DNA from: Bradyrhizobium sp. WSM471
Lineage (GTDB): Bacteria; Pseudomonadota; Alphaproteobacteria; Rhizobiales; Xanthobacteraceae
NCBI RefSeq assembly: GCF_000244915.1
Contig: NZ_CM001442.1
Span: forward strand, 1,674,001 to 1,738,000
Length of the DNA stretch: 64,000 nucleotides
Reading direction: 5' to 3'
Below, piece after piece: positions 29,809-37,550 of the stretch (positions are counted from its first letter, which is position 1; every line of letters begins with the position of its first letter). The position numbers were made by a program, and so were the translations under genes. Under the pieces are notes generated by a model that saw only the letters and a program-made list of their open reading frames with translations, did no database searches and was not told the DNA's origin.

Positions 29809-29951
29809 TCGAGGCCAATCCTTAAGAGCGCGTTGCGAAATGCATGGACGTCCTTCAAGGATTAGGGAACGCTTCGAGGCCTTGTCGTGTTCCGCAGGCG
29901 CCGTGGCGTGCGCGACGTTGACGATCGATCGGGAAAGGGCGGATCAAACCG

Positions 29952-30567
29952 ATGGCAAGAAAACTGAAGACCTACTACCAGACTTCGCTGGGCTTCTTCG
30001 ATCAGGCGATCGCCGCGCCATCGATGAAGGTGGCGCTGGAGGCGTGGGCGCTAACAGCAATCTCTTCCATCAGGGCGCGGCGAAGGAGAGCGACGACCCG
30101 GACGTTATCGCCGCGACTATGGCAAGGCCCGGCGTCGTTCTCAGACGTCCGGTTGGAACCGGCCGGCCTTTCAGTGAGCATGCCGTGCTGCCCACCGATC
30201 TTGAGGGCGGAAAACGAACGAAAGCCGCCCGCAAGTCGAAAGGCTCAAAGGCGAAGAAGCGTTCCTCTCGCCCCGTCGACAGGGCTGCCGAGCGGAAGCC
30301 ACTCTCGCCTACGAACGGGAGCAAAGGCGCCGCGAGCTTGAACGGGCGAAGGAAGAGGCCGCCAGGCAGAAGGAGCGTGAACGCCATCAGCAGGAGGTCG
30401 ATAAGGCGCAGGCTGCATTGGACAAGGCCGAGCAGGAGCACGCGAAGCGGGCGGCTGCCATCCAGGTCGAGGTCGTGGCTCTTGAGAAGAGATCGCAAAC
30501 TGAAGAAGCCCGCTGGGATAAGGAGAAGGAGCGATTGGAAGCTGCGTTGCGGCGGGCGCGGGGTTAG
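29952..30567 (+). pseudogene. Coiled-coil (TolA-like) protein with two one-base frameshifts
   Basis: The start MARKLKTYYQTSLGFFDQAIAAPSMK is followed, after a missing G in the GGG run at about 30046, by GANSNLFHQGAAKESDDPDVIAATMA and PTDLEGGKRTKAARKSKG. After a second missing G at about 30297 comes a long charged coiled coil with Arg/Glu-rich heptads ending ERLEAALRRARG at 30567. The repaired protein is about 205 residues. Similar proteins are often annotated as TolA-like. It sits divergently next to the ligase genes. Confidence 0.7.
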
Positions 30568-30616
30568 TTTCTGTGGTGGGACTCACGAGCAAAGGCCAGC
30601 GGTCTCCTTCAAGCGT

Positions 30617-30772
30617 TCATCGTTCGGGATCTGATACGCGTGCTGCGGCCTGGTTCACTGCGGCGCGGTCCCGTCGCTTCTCAGGGGCGAGCTCCATGAC
30701 GGCCTGATGTAGCTCGGCCGGTATCGTCAGTTGACTCTCCAGGGGCTTGTTGGCCCGATCAAATGCATCCAT
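30617..30772 (-). CDS. Small protein coupled to the DNA ligase gene
   Basis: A 51-codon frame begins MDAFDRANKPLESQLTIPAE with ATG at 30772-30770, overlapping the TGA of the ligase gene by an ATGA, a classic translational coupling. It continues LHQAVMELAPEKRRDRAAV and is predicted helical and charged. No family is recognised, but the coupling supports it being real. Confidence 0.5.
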   Translation of the reverse strand: MDAFDRANKPLESQLTIPAELHQAVMELAPEKRRDRAAVNQAAARVSDPER

Positions 30773-31692
30773 CACAAATCCTCCCGCAGGCCCCGGAAGA
30801 ACGGGTGCCGGACCTTTCCCTCGGCCGACTTCGCGCGGTACTCGATCTCGGCGAGCAGCTTTGGTTCGACCCAGATGCCCTTATGTGCGATCCGCTTGGT
30901 GTGCGGCTGCGTCTTCCGGATCAGCGGCTTCAGTCTTTTCTGGAGGTCAGCGGCGAACGTCTTGTCAAAGCCGTGGTCGGCCTTGCCCGCATAGATCAGA
31001 TCGTCGCCCTTGAGGCGGCCGACATAGATGCCGTCCCATTTTCCCTCGTCGAGCGAGAAGCCGGCGATGGTCAGCGTCTCGCGCTGGATGCAGGTTTTCT
31101 TCACCCAGTCGCTTGTACGGCCCTTCGGATAGGGACCGTCTCGCACCTTCGAGACAACACCTTCCAGGCCGAATTTGCAGGCGTGCGCGAACATCTCGCG
31201 TCCCTCGATCTCGAAGCTTTCGCTGAACTGGACGTCGGTGCCGGTTAGGATCTTCTTGAGTTCGGCTTTGCGCTGAATGAGCGGCAGCTTCCGGAGATCG
31301 CGGCCGTTCAGATAGAGCAGATCGAACGCCACCAGCACGATCTTGGTCGACTTGCCTTTGAGCTCGTTCTGCAGCACCGAGAAATCGGTCGTGCCGTCGG
31401 CGGCGGGAACGACGATCTCGCCGTCGATGACGGCGGACCTCGCCTTGATGCGCCAGGCATCGTCGGCGACCTTCTTGAAGCGATGCGTCCAGTCGTGGCC
31501 ACGCCGGGTGAAGATCCTGGCCGCCTCGTTGGCCAGATGCACCTGCACCCGGTAGCCGTCGAACTTGATTTCGTGAATCCATCGGCTACCGGAGGGTACC
31601 CTCTCGATCGAGGTCGCCAAGGCCGGTTCGATGAAGCCGGGCAACGGCGCCTTCACGCCGATGGCCGCGGGTCTTTTGCGCTGAAACGCCAC
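30772..31692 (-). CDS. ligD: ATP-dependent DNA ligase, LigD ligase-domain type
   Basis: The 306-residue product is a complete stand-alone adenylation plus OB-fold ligase. The nucleotidyl-lysine motif is EIKFDGYRVQ (K-x-D-G-x-R). Further motifs are AVIDGEIVV, VAFDLLYLNGRDL, EGVVSKVRDGPYPKGRTSDW and WVKKTCIQRETLTIAGF. The OB domain has GVWVEPK-type residues (KGIWVEPKLLAEIEY). In bacteria such ligases work with Ku in end joining; no Ku gene is visible here. A broken paralogue is 1 kb downstream, and a 51-residue gene is coupled to its stop. Confidence 0.9.
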   Translation of the reverse strand: MAFQRKRPAAIGVKAPLPGFIEPALATSIERVPSGSRWIHEIKFDGYRVQVHLANEAARIFTRRGHDWTHRFKKVADDAWRIKARSAVIDGEIVVPAADGTTDFSVLQNELKGKSTKIVLVAFDLLYLNGRDLRKLPLIQRKAELKKILTGTDVQFSESFEIEGREMFAHACKFGLEGVVSKVRDGPYPKGRTSDWVKKTCIQRETLTIAGFSLDEGKWDGIYVGRLKGDDLIYAGKADHGFDKTFAADLQKRLKPLIRKTQPHTKRIAHKGIWVEPKLLAEIEYRAKSAEGKVRHPFFRGLREDL

Positions 31693-31801
31693 TGAAGCAC
31701 TCCACGCAACAGCTGATTCAAACTGACACAGTTCGAATCGTTCCGGAACCCGTGAATCCCTTGCCGCGTTGGTTTGTCATCAAATCCGACAGGAGGAGCC
31801 G

Positions 31802-31987
31802 ATGGCGGCAGCGAAGAAGAAGATGGCGCGCGGGCGCAAGCAGGACCGGGCCCGTGTGGCCGGCGGGCAAAAGTATGAAGTGGGGTACGAGTCCAAGAAG
31901 ACAGGTCGGTCGGCGTCGGCGGTCAAGAAAGCTGTCAAGAAGGTCGGCAACAGCCGGAAGCGGGTCGAGAAGCGTCTCGGGCGCTGA
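31802..31987 (+). CDS. DUF3606-type small basic protein
   Basis: The 61-residue product MAAAKKKMARGRKQDRARVAG continues with YEVGYESKKTGRSASAVKKAVKKVG, the small lysine-rich fold of DUF3606. It is preceded by a strong AGGAGG-type ribosome-binding site (CAGGAGGAGCCG), which fixes the start. The role is unknown; the basic character suggests nucleic-acid or chromatin contact. It is transcribed divergently from the ligase gene. Confidence 0.8.
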   Translation: MAAAKKKMARGRKQDRARVAGGQKYEVGYESKKTGRSASAVKKAVKKVGNSRKRVEKRLGR

Positions 31988-32081
31988 TCTTTGCTCGCGT
32001 CGATTGTCCGTCACGTTGCCTAGAGCGTCTTCGAGCGAAGTGGGTAACGGTTCGCGTAAAGAAAACGCGTCAAAACTGGAC

Positions 32082-32122
32082 TCTAGAGCCCCGTTCCGAT
32101 TCCATCGGAACGGGGCTCTAGA
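32082..32122. repeat. Perfect 19-bp inverted repeat with 3-base loop
   Basis: The left arm at 32082-32100 begins TCTAGAGCCCCG, and its exact reverse complement lies at 32104-32122, separated by TCC. The sequence resembles the short palindromic repeats scattered in Bradyrhizobium and Rhodopseudomonas genomes. It overlaps the stop codon of the minus-strand gene at 32118-32383 and could act as its terminator or as a REP-like element. Confidence 0.85.
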
Positions 32123-32383
32123 CCTCGGGCGGGCATTCGGGGCAGGTATCGCCGGAAGAGTCCAGGACCTCGGTCATCGCGCCGGTGGCCGCCTCGGGCG
32201 AAAGCCCGGTGGCGGATCCAGGCGGGCGATTTCGAACACCCGCTCACGGGCGTGCGGGTCTGCGCGGTCCTGCATCCAGCCGTGGTACTCACATTTGCGG
32301 ATCGCGGCTGCTTCCTGCAGCGCGGCTATCGCCCACCCCCGGACCGTGCGGATCGCCGCCCGCCTCTCCTTGGTCATCAGCAT
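32118..32383 (-). pseudogene. Conserved hypothetical protein, frameshifted near the end
   Basis: The start MLMTKERRAAIRTVRGWAIA is followed by LQEAAAIRKCEYHGWMQDRADPHARERVFEIAR. A frame slip near 32200 then gives LSPEAATGAMTEVLDSSGDTCPECPP, ending at 32118. The C-x-x-C-P tail and the H-G-W-M-Q-D-R-x-D-P-H-A-R-E-R block suggest a conserved small protein of unknown role. The stop lies inside the perfect inverted repeat. Confidence 0.5.
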
Positions 32384-32438
32384 CAAGATCGCTCCTCCGC
32401 GCGGGACGAATCCTTGCAGCCTAGGTTCGTTCCGGCTG

Positions 32439-32552
32439 CTAATACCGAGCAGGGATTCCATATCGTCGGCGCAGGTGCTTTTCTACCTGTTCCGCCGCCC
32501 TGTGCAAAACCAGGCACGCTGCAATCTTGTCTTCCTTGTCCGCCTCGCGCAT
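32439..32552 (-). CDS. Possible 37-residue peptide
   Basis: A minus-strand frame beginning [18 protein letters not shown] and ending in [10 protein letters not shown] looks like a short amphipathic helix with a basic tail. No ribosome-binding site is clear and no relative is known to me, so this is tentative. Confidence 0.25.
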   Translation of the reverse strand: MREADKEDKIAACLVLHRAAEQVEKHLRRRYGIPARY

Positions 32553-32888
32553 GACGACTTTCAGCGCCTTGTCCGGCAAAGCGCGCTGCAGCGCCCTTGC
32601 CTCATCCCAACGGGCGCGCCGGGACGAAATTTACGCGCTTTTGCCGGCTGAGGGGCCTGGCATTCACCGCGACCGGCGAAGTTATTAGAGAATGATGGGT
32701 CTGGAAGGTTTATGAATCCACCTGGCCGATGGATGCAATTCTGTTCTGGGCTCGCTTCGAGGGACGCTGGCTGCGCGGCGCGGAGTTTCACTATCCCGAG
32801 CGGTCCGAGCTCCGCCGGCGCTGAAACCCCCTTGAGAACTGGCCGAAATCAATCCGCGAGATTTGCGGCAGCTACAAGGTCATTGGAA

Positions 32889-33409
32889 ATGCGTCGAACC
32901 GCTGTCGCATTGATTCTCACAATTCTGTCGAGCGGGGCCTTGGCCGATGATTTTGTCGGACAGGCCAGCGTGATCGACGGCGACACGCTGGACATGCATG
33001 GCGTGCGCATCCGGCTTTGGGCATTGATGCACCGGAAAGCAGCCAGCTGTGCCGCGGCGAAGACAGCTTGCAATACCGTTGCGGTGCGCAGGCCGCAAAC
33101 GACCTTGACGCCTTCATTGCCCGCCGTCCCGTCAATTGTGTCCCGGTCAGCCTCGACCCGTATGGCCGCGCGGTGGCGACCTGCTCGGTTGGTGGTACGG
33201 ACCTCGGCGAATGGCTTGTGCACAACGGTCTTGCGTTGGATTGGCCTCAATATTCGAAGGGCAGATATCGCGAAGCTCAGCGCGAGGCTGAGCGCACCGG
33301 CCAGGGTCTCTGGAAGGGCAGTTACGTGGAGCCATGGCTCTATCGTGCATGCATCCGCGCAAGTGGAAAGCCGTCCGCCTGTTCGGATGATGCAAATGCC
33401 CATCCTTGA
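32889..33409 (+). pseudogene. Thermonuclease-family (SNase) secreted nuclease, one-base frameshift
   Basis: MRRTAVALILTILSSGALADD is a signal peptide. It is followed by FVGQASVIDGDTLDMHGVRIRLW, which holds the staphylococcal-nuclease VIDGDT motif and the first catalytic Arg. At about 33018-33021 one G is missing from a G run; restoring it gives W-G-I-D-A-P-E. The rest of the domain is intact: QYRCGAQAANDL, RAVATCSVGGTDLGEWLV and ERTGQGLWKG. The repaired protein is about 173 residues and would degrade nucleic acids in the periplasm or outside. Confidence 0.85.
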
Positions 33410-33543
33410 TGCGATCCCGGCAAGGCGCCAATCCACAACGTGCGTTGGCCAATCACCGCACTTGCGCAGGTGGCTCTGGCGCGGTTTGGGCGACTCACGC
33501 TACCCATCATTCTTGAACCACCTCACTGCATAATGGGAATGAA

Positions 33544-33726
33544 ATGGTTGCTGCCACCCGTGAATTGCCGGCCTCTGGTTACGCGCTTGAAGTCGACGGC
33601 CGGCTCAAAGCCGAATTTACAACCAGAGACGGCGCCAGGGCAGGAGGCGAAGAACTGAAGAAGCGTTTTCCCATGCTTCAGATCAGGATCTATGACGCGC
33701 AGACGCATGCGCGCGAGGAAATCTAG
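33544..33726 (+). CDS. Conserved small hypothetical protein, 60 residues
   Basis: MVAATRELPASGYALEVDGRLK is followed by AEFTTRDGARAGGEELKKRFPMLQIRIYDA. The alternating beta-strand and helix with K-K-R-F-P suggests a compact alpha-beta fold. Similar small proteins occur in Bradyrhizobium as far as I recall. Function unknown. Confidence 0.55.
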   Translation: MVAATRELPASGYALEVDGRLKAEFTTRDGARAGGEELKKRFPMLQIRIYDAQTHAREEI

Positions 33727-34223
33727 GTTCTCCGACTCAAGCTTTGGGGGAGTTCTTCCGCTCGCGCGCGTGCGGCTCCGCCGCATCGGGCTTTCGTGAA
33801 CCGAGCCGCGTTGCGTCTCGGCCATCCGGCTTTAATCCCTCGCGCAAGGGGATGCGGAGCTCCTCGCCGGGGCACTCGGAAAAGGGGCTCGCCTGCGGCG
33901 ATCGCTATCACTGCCCCGTTCCCGGGTGCCCTCTTAACCGGTCTCGTCGCTGCACTCGGACCCGCGTGTCCCTTCGGGTCGCTATGCTCACGCTCTCCGG
34001 GTGCTATTTTCCCTTGAGGCGATGCGCCCCTGGCGCACGCCTGGTCGGGCCTGCGGCCCTAGGGAGCTCAACGCAATTCCCATGAACACCGATTGAAGGC
34101 GGGCTGCCTCGCAGATGTCGTATTCTCTCAGGTAGAGGCGAGAGTCAGAGTGTCGGCCGGGTTTTGCCGTGACGGGTTACAGGCTGCGAGAGAAGCTCGC
34201 GGCGCCCGTCGCGGAGATCCGCG
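33727..34223. other. Non-coding stretch ahead of the conjugative core, ending in a structured leader
   Basis: No frame here has recognisable coding content. The sequence is rich in short GC palindromic words (for example CGGCTCCGCCGCATCGGGC). The last 75 bases form the leader of the ArdC gene, described separately. Confidence 0.5.
34150..34223 (+). promoter_or_regulatory. Leader A of ardC, duplicated upstream of parB
   Basis: This leader aligns with the one at 35209-35287. Both have GACGGGTT, then a hairpin (here GCGAG-AGAAG-CTCGC near 34187-34201), then GCCCGTCG and a GGAG ribosome-binding site before the ATG. In the second copy the stem is CGAGAG/CTCTCG, so paired changes keep the pairing, which supports a conserved RNA structure. 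Confidence 0.5.
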
Positions 34224-35180
34224 ATGTCCAGACACCATACTCGGGCGCGCACCGGTGAGGACCGGGCAAACCTTTATGACGAAATCACCAACAAGATCAT
34301 CGCCGAACTGGAGGCTGGCCGAGTGCCATGGGTGCAGCCTTGGGGTACCGCGGCGGCGAAGGCGCCTTTGGCCATGCCGAAAAGCGCCGCGACCGGCCGT
34401 CAGTATAGCGGCATCAATGTTCTGATTCTCTGGGGAGCAGCCACTGAGCGCGCATTCACAGGGCAGAGCTGGCTCACATTCCGTCAGGCGCTGTCGCTCG
34501 GTGGTCACGTCCGCAAGGGCGAACGCGGCACGACCGTCGTCTATGCCGACCGCTTTGTGCCGGTCGACGAAAAGCGCCGCGCACATGAGACCGGCGAAGA
34601 GGCACAAGCTGTTCCGTTCTTGAAGCGCTTCAACGTTTTCAATCTCGATCAATGCGACGGGCTGGCTTCGGACATCGTAACCGCTGCGCCACCACCGCCA
34701 CCCGGCATGATCGAGCCGACGGTCGATGCTCTGATCCAGGCGACCGGCATCGACTTCCGCATCGGCGGCAACCGCGCCTTCTACGTGCCGACGGAAGATT
34801 ATGTGCAGGTGCCCCCGCCGCAAGCCTATTTCGAACCGATCAATTGGCATCGAACGGCCCTGCATGAATTGGCGCATGCCAGCGGCCATGCATCGCGTCT
34901 CAACCGCGACTTGTCGGGCAGCTTTGGTACCAGGAAGTACGCCTTCGAGGAGTTGGTTGCGGAAATCTCGTCGGCGTTCAGTTGCGCCTCGCTCGGTATG
35001 GTGCCCACGGTGCGGCACGCCGACTATATCGGCTCGTGGCTTGAAGTCTTGCGCGAGGACAATCGTGCAATTGTCCGGGCCGCTTCCCAGGCCAGCAAGG
35101 TAGCGGACTATCTCCTTGGATTCTTGCCGGAAGTGGTTGTCGACATCACCACGGAGAGAGCGGATCAGGAAGCGGCGTGA
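34224..35180 (+). CDS. ardC: ArdC-type antirestriction / ssDNA-binding metallopeptidase-fold protein
   Basis: The 318-residue product has the ArdC N-terminal ssDNA-binding domain (DEITNKIIAELEAGRVPWVQPW; GRQYSGINVLILW; WLTFRQALSLGGHVRKGERGT). A C-terminal zincin-like domain carries LHELAHASGH (His214, Glu215, His218) and a third ligand in the Y-A-F-E-E-L-V-A-E-I block. ArdC proteins of conjugative plasmids and ICEs protect incoming single-stranded DNA from restriction. parB follows about 100 bases downstream with a similar leader, so the two are probably regulated together. Confidence 0.88.
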   Translation: MSRHHTRARTGEDRANLYDEITNKIIAELEAGRVPWVQPWGTAAAKAPLAMPKSAATGRQYSGINVLILWGAATERAFTGQSWLTFRQALSLGGHVRKGERGTTVVYADRFVPVDEKRRAHETGEEAQAVPFLKRFNVFNLDQCDGLASDIVTAAPPPPPGMIEPTVDALIQATGIDFRIGGNRAFYVPTEDYVQVPPPQAYFEPINWHRTALHELAHASGHASRLNRDLSGSFGTRKYAFEELVAEISSAFSCASLGMVPTVRHADYIGSWLEVLREDNRAIVRAASQASKVADYLLGFLPEVVVDITTERADQEAA

Positions 35181-35208
35181 GGTTCTCCTCCGTCACCGCG
35201 AGCACGAG

Positions 35209-35287
35209 AGTGAGAGGGCAGGGGCGTTTCCGCGACGGGTTGGAGGTCGAGAGAGAGGCTCTCGGCTGCCCGTCGTGGAGAATCGAT
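35209..35287 (+). promoter_or_regulatory. Leader B of the parB-like gene
   Basis: This copy shares GCGACGGGTT, a hairpin (CGAGAG-AGAGG-CTCTCG), TGCCCGTCG and GGAGAATC with the ardC leader. The hairpin sits about 30 bases before the ATG. It may be a cis-regulatory RNA or the site of an RNA- or DNA-binding regulator of the conjugative core. Confidence 0.5.
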
Positions 35288-37405
35288 ATGACGAAGGCTG
35301 TCCAAAAGATCACGCTGTCCCCCTCACGTGACATTCCGTTCAACAAGCTGGTCCTGAGCCAGTCCAATGTCCGGCATGTGAAGGCGGGCGTTTCCATCGA
35401 GCAACTCGCCGAAAGCATCGCGCTGCGTACGCTCCTGCAAAGTCTCAACGTGCGGGCGGTTGTGGACGCCGAAGGCAATGAGACCGGCATGTTCGAGGTG
35501 CCGGCGGGTGGCCGACGTTATCGCGCGCTGGAGCTTCTCGTAAAGCAGAAGCGCATGGCGAAGACGCAGGCGGTTCCTTGTGTCGTGCGCGAGGGGGGCA
35601 TCGCTGAAGACGACTCGCTTGCAGAGAATGACGAGCGGATAGGGCTTCATCCGCTCGATCAGTTCCGGGCATTCCAGACCTTGAGTAGCGCCGGCATGTC
35701 CGACGAGGATATCGCGGCCCGGCATTTCGTGACACCGGTCGTCGTGAAGCAACGCCTCCGGCTGGCGTCGGTGTCGCCGAAGCTGCATGAGGTCTATGCC
35801 GAAGACGGCATGACGCTCGAGCAGCTCATGGCGTTCTCGGTCACAGCCGATCACGCCCGCCAGGAGCAAGTCTGGGAGAACGTCAGCCGATCCGGCTATG
35901 ATGAGCCCTATCAGATCCGGCGAATGCTCACGGAAAATACCGTGCGCGCGTCCGATCGCCGCGTTCAGTTCATTGGGCTGGATGCTTACGAGCAGGCTGG
36001 TGGCGGCGTTTTGCGGGATCTGTTCGAGCACGATGATGGCGGCTGGCTTCAGGACGTTGCTTTGCTCGACCGTCTCGTGACAGAAAAGCTCAAAGCCGAA
36101 GCCGAGACGATTGCAGCCGAAGGCTGGAAGTGGATTTCGGTCGCCGTCGAATTCCCCTACGGCCACACGGAGGGCCTGCGCGAAATCGATGGCAAACCTG
36201 TCGATCTCTCCCCCGAGGAGCAGGCCACTATCGACGCCCTTAACGCGGAGCAAGCCAGGCTTGAATCCGATTATCAGGATGCGGACGAGTTGGCCGATGA
36301 GGTCGATCGGCGCCTCGGCGAAATCGAGGCGGCGATGGTCGCGTTCGAACACCGGCCGATGATGTACGAGCCGGCCGAGATCGCCTGCGCTGGCGTCTTC
36401 GTCAGCATCGATTCCGAAGGGCGCCTCTCGGTGGATCGGGGTTACGTCCGGCCGGAAGACGATGTGTCGGCGGCCGAGCCCGATGTCGGGCAGGACGCCG
36501 ATACACAGTCGATCGAGGGGAAGGCGGCTGGTACTTCCGTCCAGCGCACGGTCATCGCGGTGGCTGGCGGCGCTGCTGACACGGAAGAAGATGATGAGGA
36601 CGCGACCAAACCTCTGCCGGATCGGCTGATCACCGAGCTGACAGCGCATCGCACGCTGGCGTTGCGGGATGCGCTGGCGGAAAATCCTGCGATTGCGTTC
36701 CAGGCGGTGCTGCACAACTTCGTGCTGACGGCCTTTTACCGGTCCGCTTCATCCGGAAGCTGCCTTGAGATCGGACTTCGCACGCCGACCTTTCCGGCTC
36801 AAGCGCCTGGCTTGAGGGATAGCGCGTCCGCGAAGTCCGTTGAGGCGCGGCATGAATCCTGGAAAGCACGATTGCCGGACAGCGAGAACGATCTCTGGGA
36901 TGCGCTCACAGTCCTCGACGACGCCGCACAGGCATCCCTGTTCGCCCACTGCGCGTCATTTGCGGTCAACGCCGTCTATGAGCCGGCCAGCCGCTACAAT
37001 CAGGGCCGCGTCTCCGCCCACGGCGTCCGCACCCGGCTCGACCAAGCTGATGTTCTGGCGCGTGCGGTCGGCCTCGACATGGTTCAGGCTGGGTGGAAGG
37101 CCTCCGTCGACAACTATCTCGGCCGGGTCACCAAGCCTCGCATTCTGGAGGCAGTGCGGGAAGCCAAGGGCGAGTCGTCTGCGCAGTTGATCGACCACCT
37201 GAAGAAGGCGGACATGGCCAGGGAGGCTGAGCGTCTGCTCGATGATTCGGGCTGGTTGCCGGAGCCGCTGCGTCTCGTCGATCCCAATGCGGCGTCAGGG
37301 GAGCAGGAGAGTGAAGCGGGCCCGCTCCCCGAATTCCTCGCCGATGACGAGGATCGGGACAACGCGGGCGACGATGATCCGCAACAGCTCGACGCGGCTG
37401 AGTGA
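35288..37405 (+). CDS. ParB/RepB-like DNA-binding protein of the ICE core
   Basis: The 705-residue product starts MTKAVQKITLSPSRDIPFNK and has the ParB N-terminal nuclease-like domain: VLSQSNVRHVKAGVSIEQLAESI; VPAGGRRYRALELL (the G-x-R-R arginine patch). A helix-turn-helix region follows (GMSDEDIAARHFVTPVVVKQRL; GMTLEQLMAFSV). A long acidic middle and a C-terminal helical domain follow. Such proteins occur in ICEs and plasmids of alphaproteobacteria next to ArdC and a helicase. The start at 35288 has GGAG upstream, while the in-frame ATG at 35177 lies inside the leader. Confidence 0.85.
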   Translation: MTKAVQKITLSPSRDIPFNKLVLSQSNVRHVKAGVSIEQLAESIALRTLLQSLNVRAVVDAEGNETGMFEVPAGGRRYRALELLVKQKRMAKTQAVPCVVREGGIAEDDSLAENDERIGLHPLDQFRAFQTLSSAGMSDEDIAARHFVTPVVVKQRLRLASVSPKLHEVYAEDGMTLEQLMAFSVTADHARQEQVWENVSRSGYDEPYQIRRMLTENTVRASDRRVQFIGLDAYEQAGGGVLRDLFEHDDGGWLQDVALLDRLVTEKLKAEAETIAAEGWKWISVAVEFPYGHTEGLREIDGKPVDLSPEEQATIDALNAEQARLESDYQDADELADEVDRRLGEIEAAMVAFEHRPMMYEPAEIACAGVFVSIDSEGRLSVDRGYVRPEDDVSAAEPDVGQDADTQSIEGKAAGTSVQRTVIAVAGGAADTEEDDEDATKPLPDRLITELTAHRTLALRDALAENPAIAFQAVLHNFVLTAFYRSASSGSCLEIGLRTPTFPAQAPGLRDSASAKSVEARHESWKARLPDSENDLWDALTVLDDAAQASLFAHCASFAVNAVYEPASRYNQGRVSAHGVRTRLDQADVLARAVGLDMVQAGWKASVDNYLGRVTKPRILEAVREAKGESSAQLIDHLKKADMAREAERLLDDSGWLPEPLRLVDPNAASGEQESEAGPLPEFLADDEDRDNAGDDDPQQLDAAE

Positions 37406-37550
37406 CATCGTAGAAAGGGACGGCTCCGGCCGTCCGGCAATTGCTTGGGGACCGGTGTGTCGCGCCGGTCCCCATTCTTATGGGCGAGGGCTGAGAGGGA
37501 GAGCCGGGCCGGGAAGGGTTTGAGCCGTCGGGTCTTAAGGAGAGCGCCTG

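Noticed and set aside
35324..36715. 463-residue minus-strand frame inside the ParB-like gene
   Set aside because: It lies entirely antisense to a well-supported ParB-family coding sequence, has no recognisable domain, and long antisense frames are common in GC-rich DNA.
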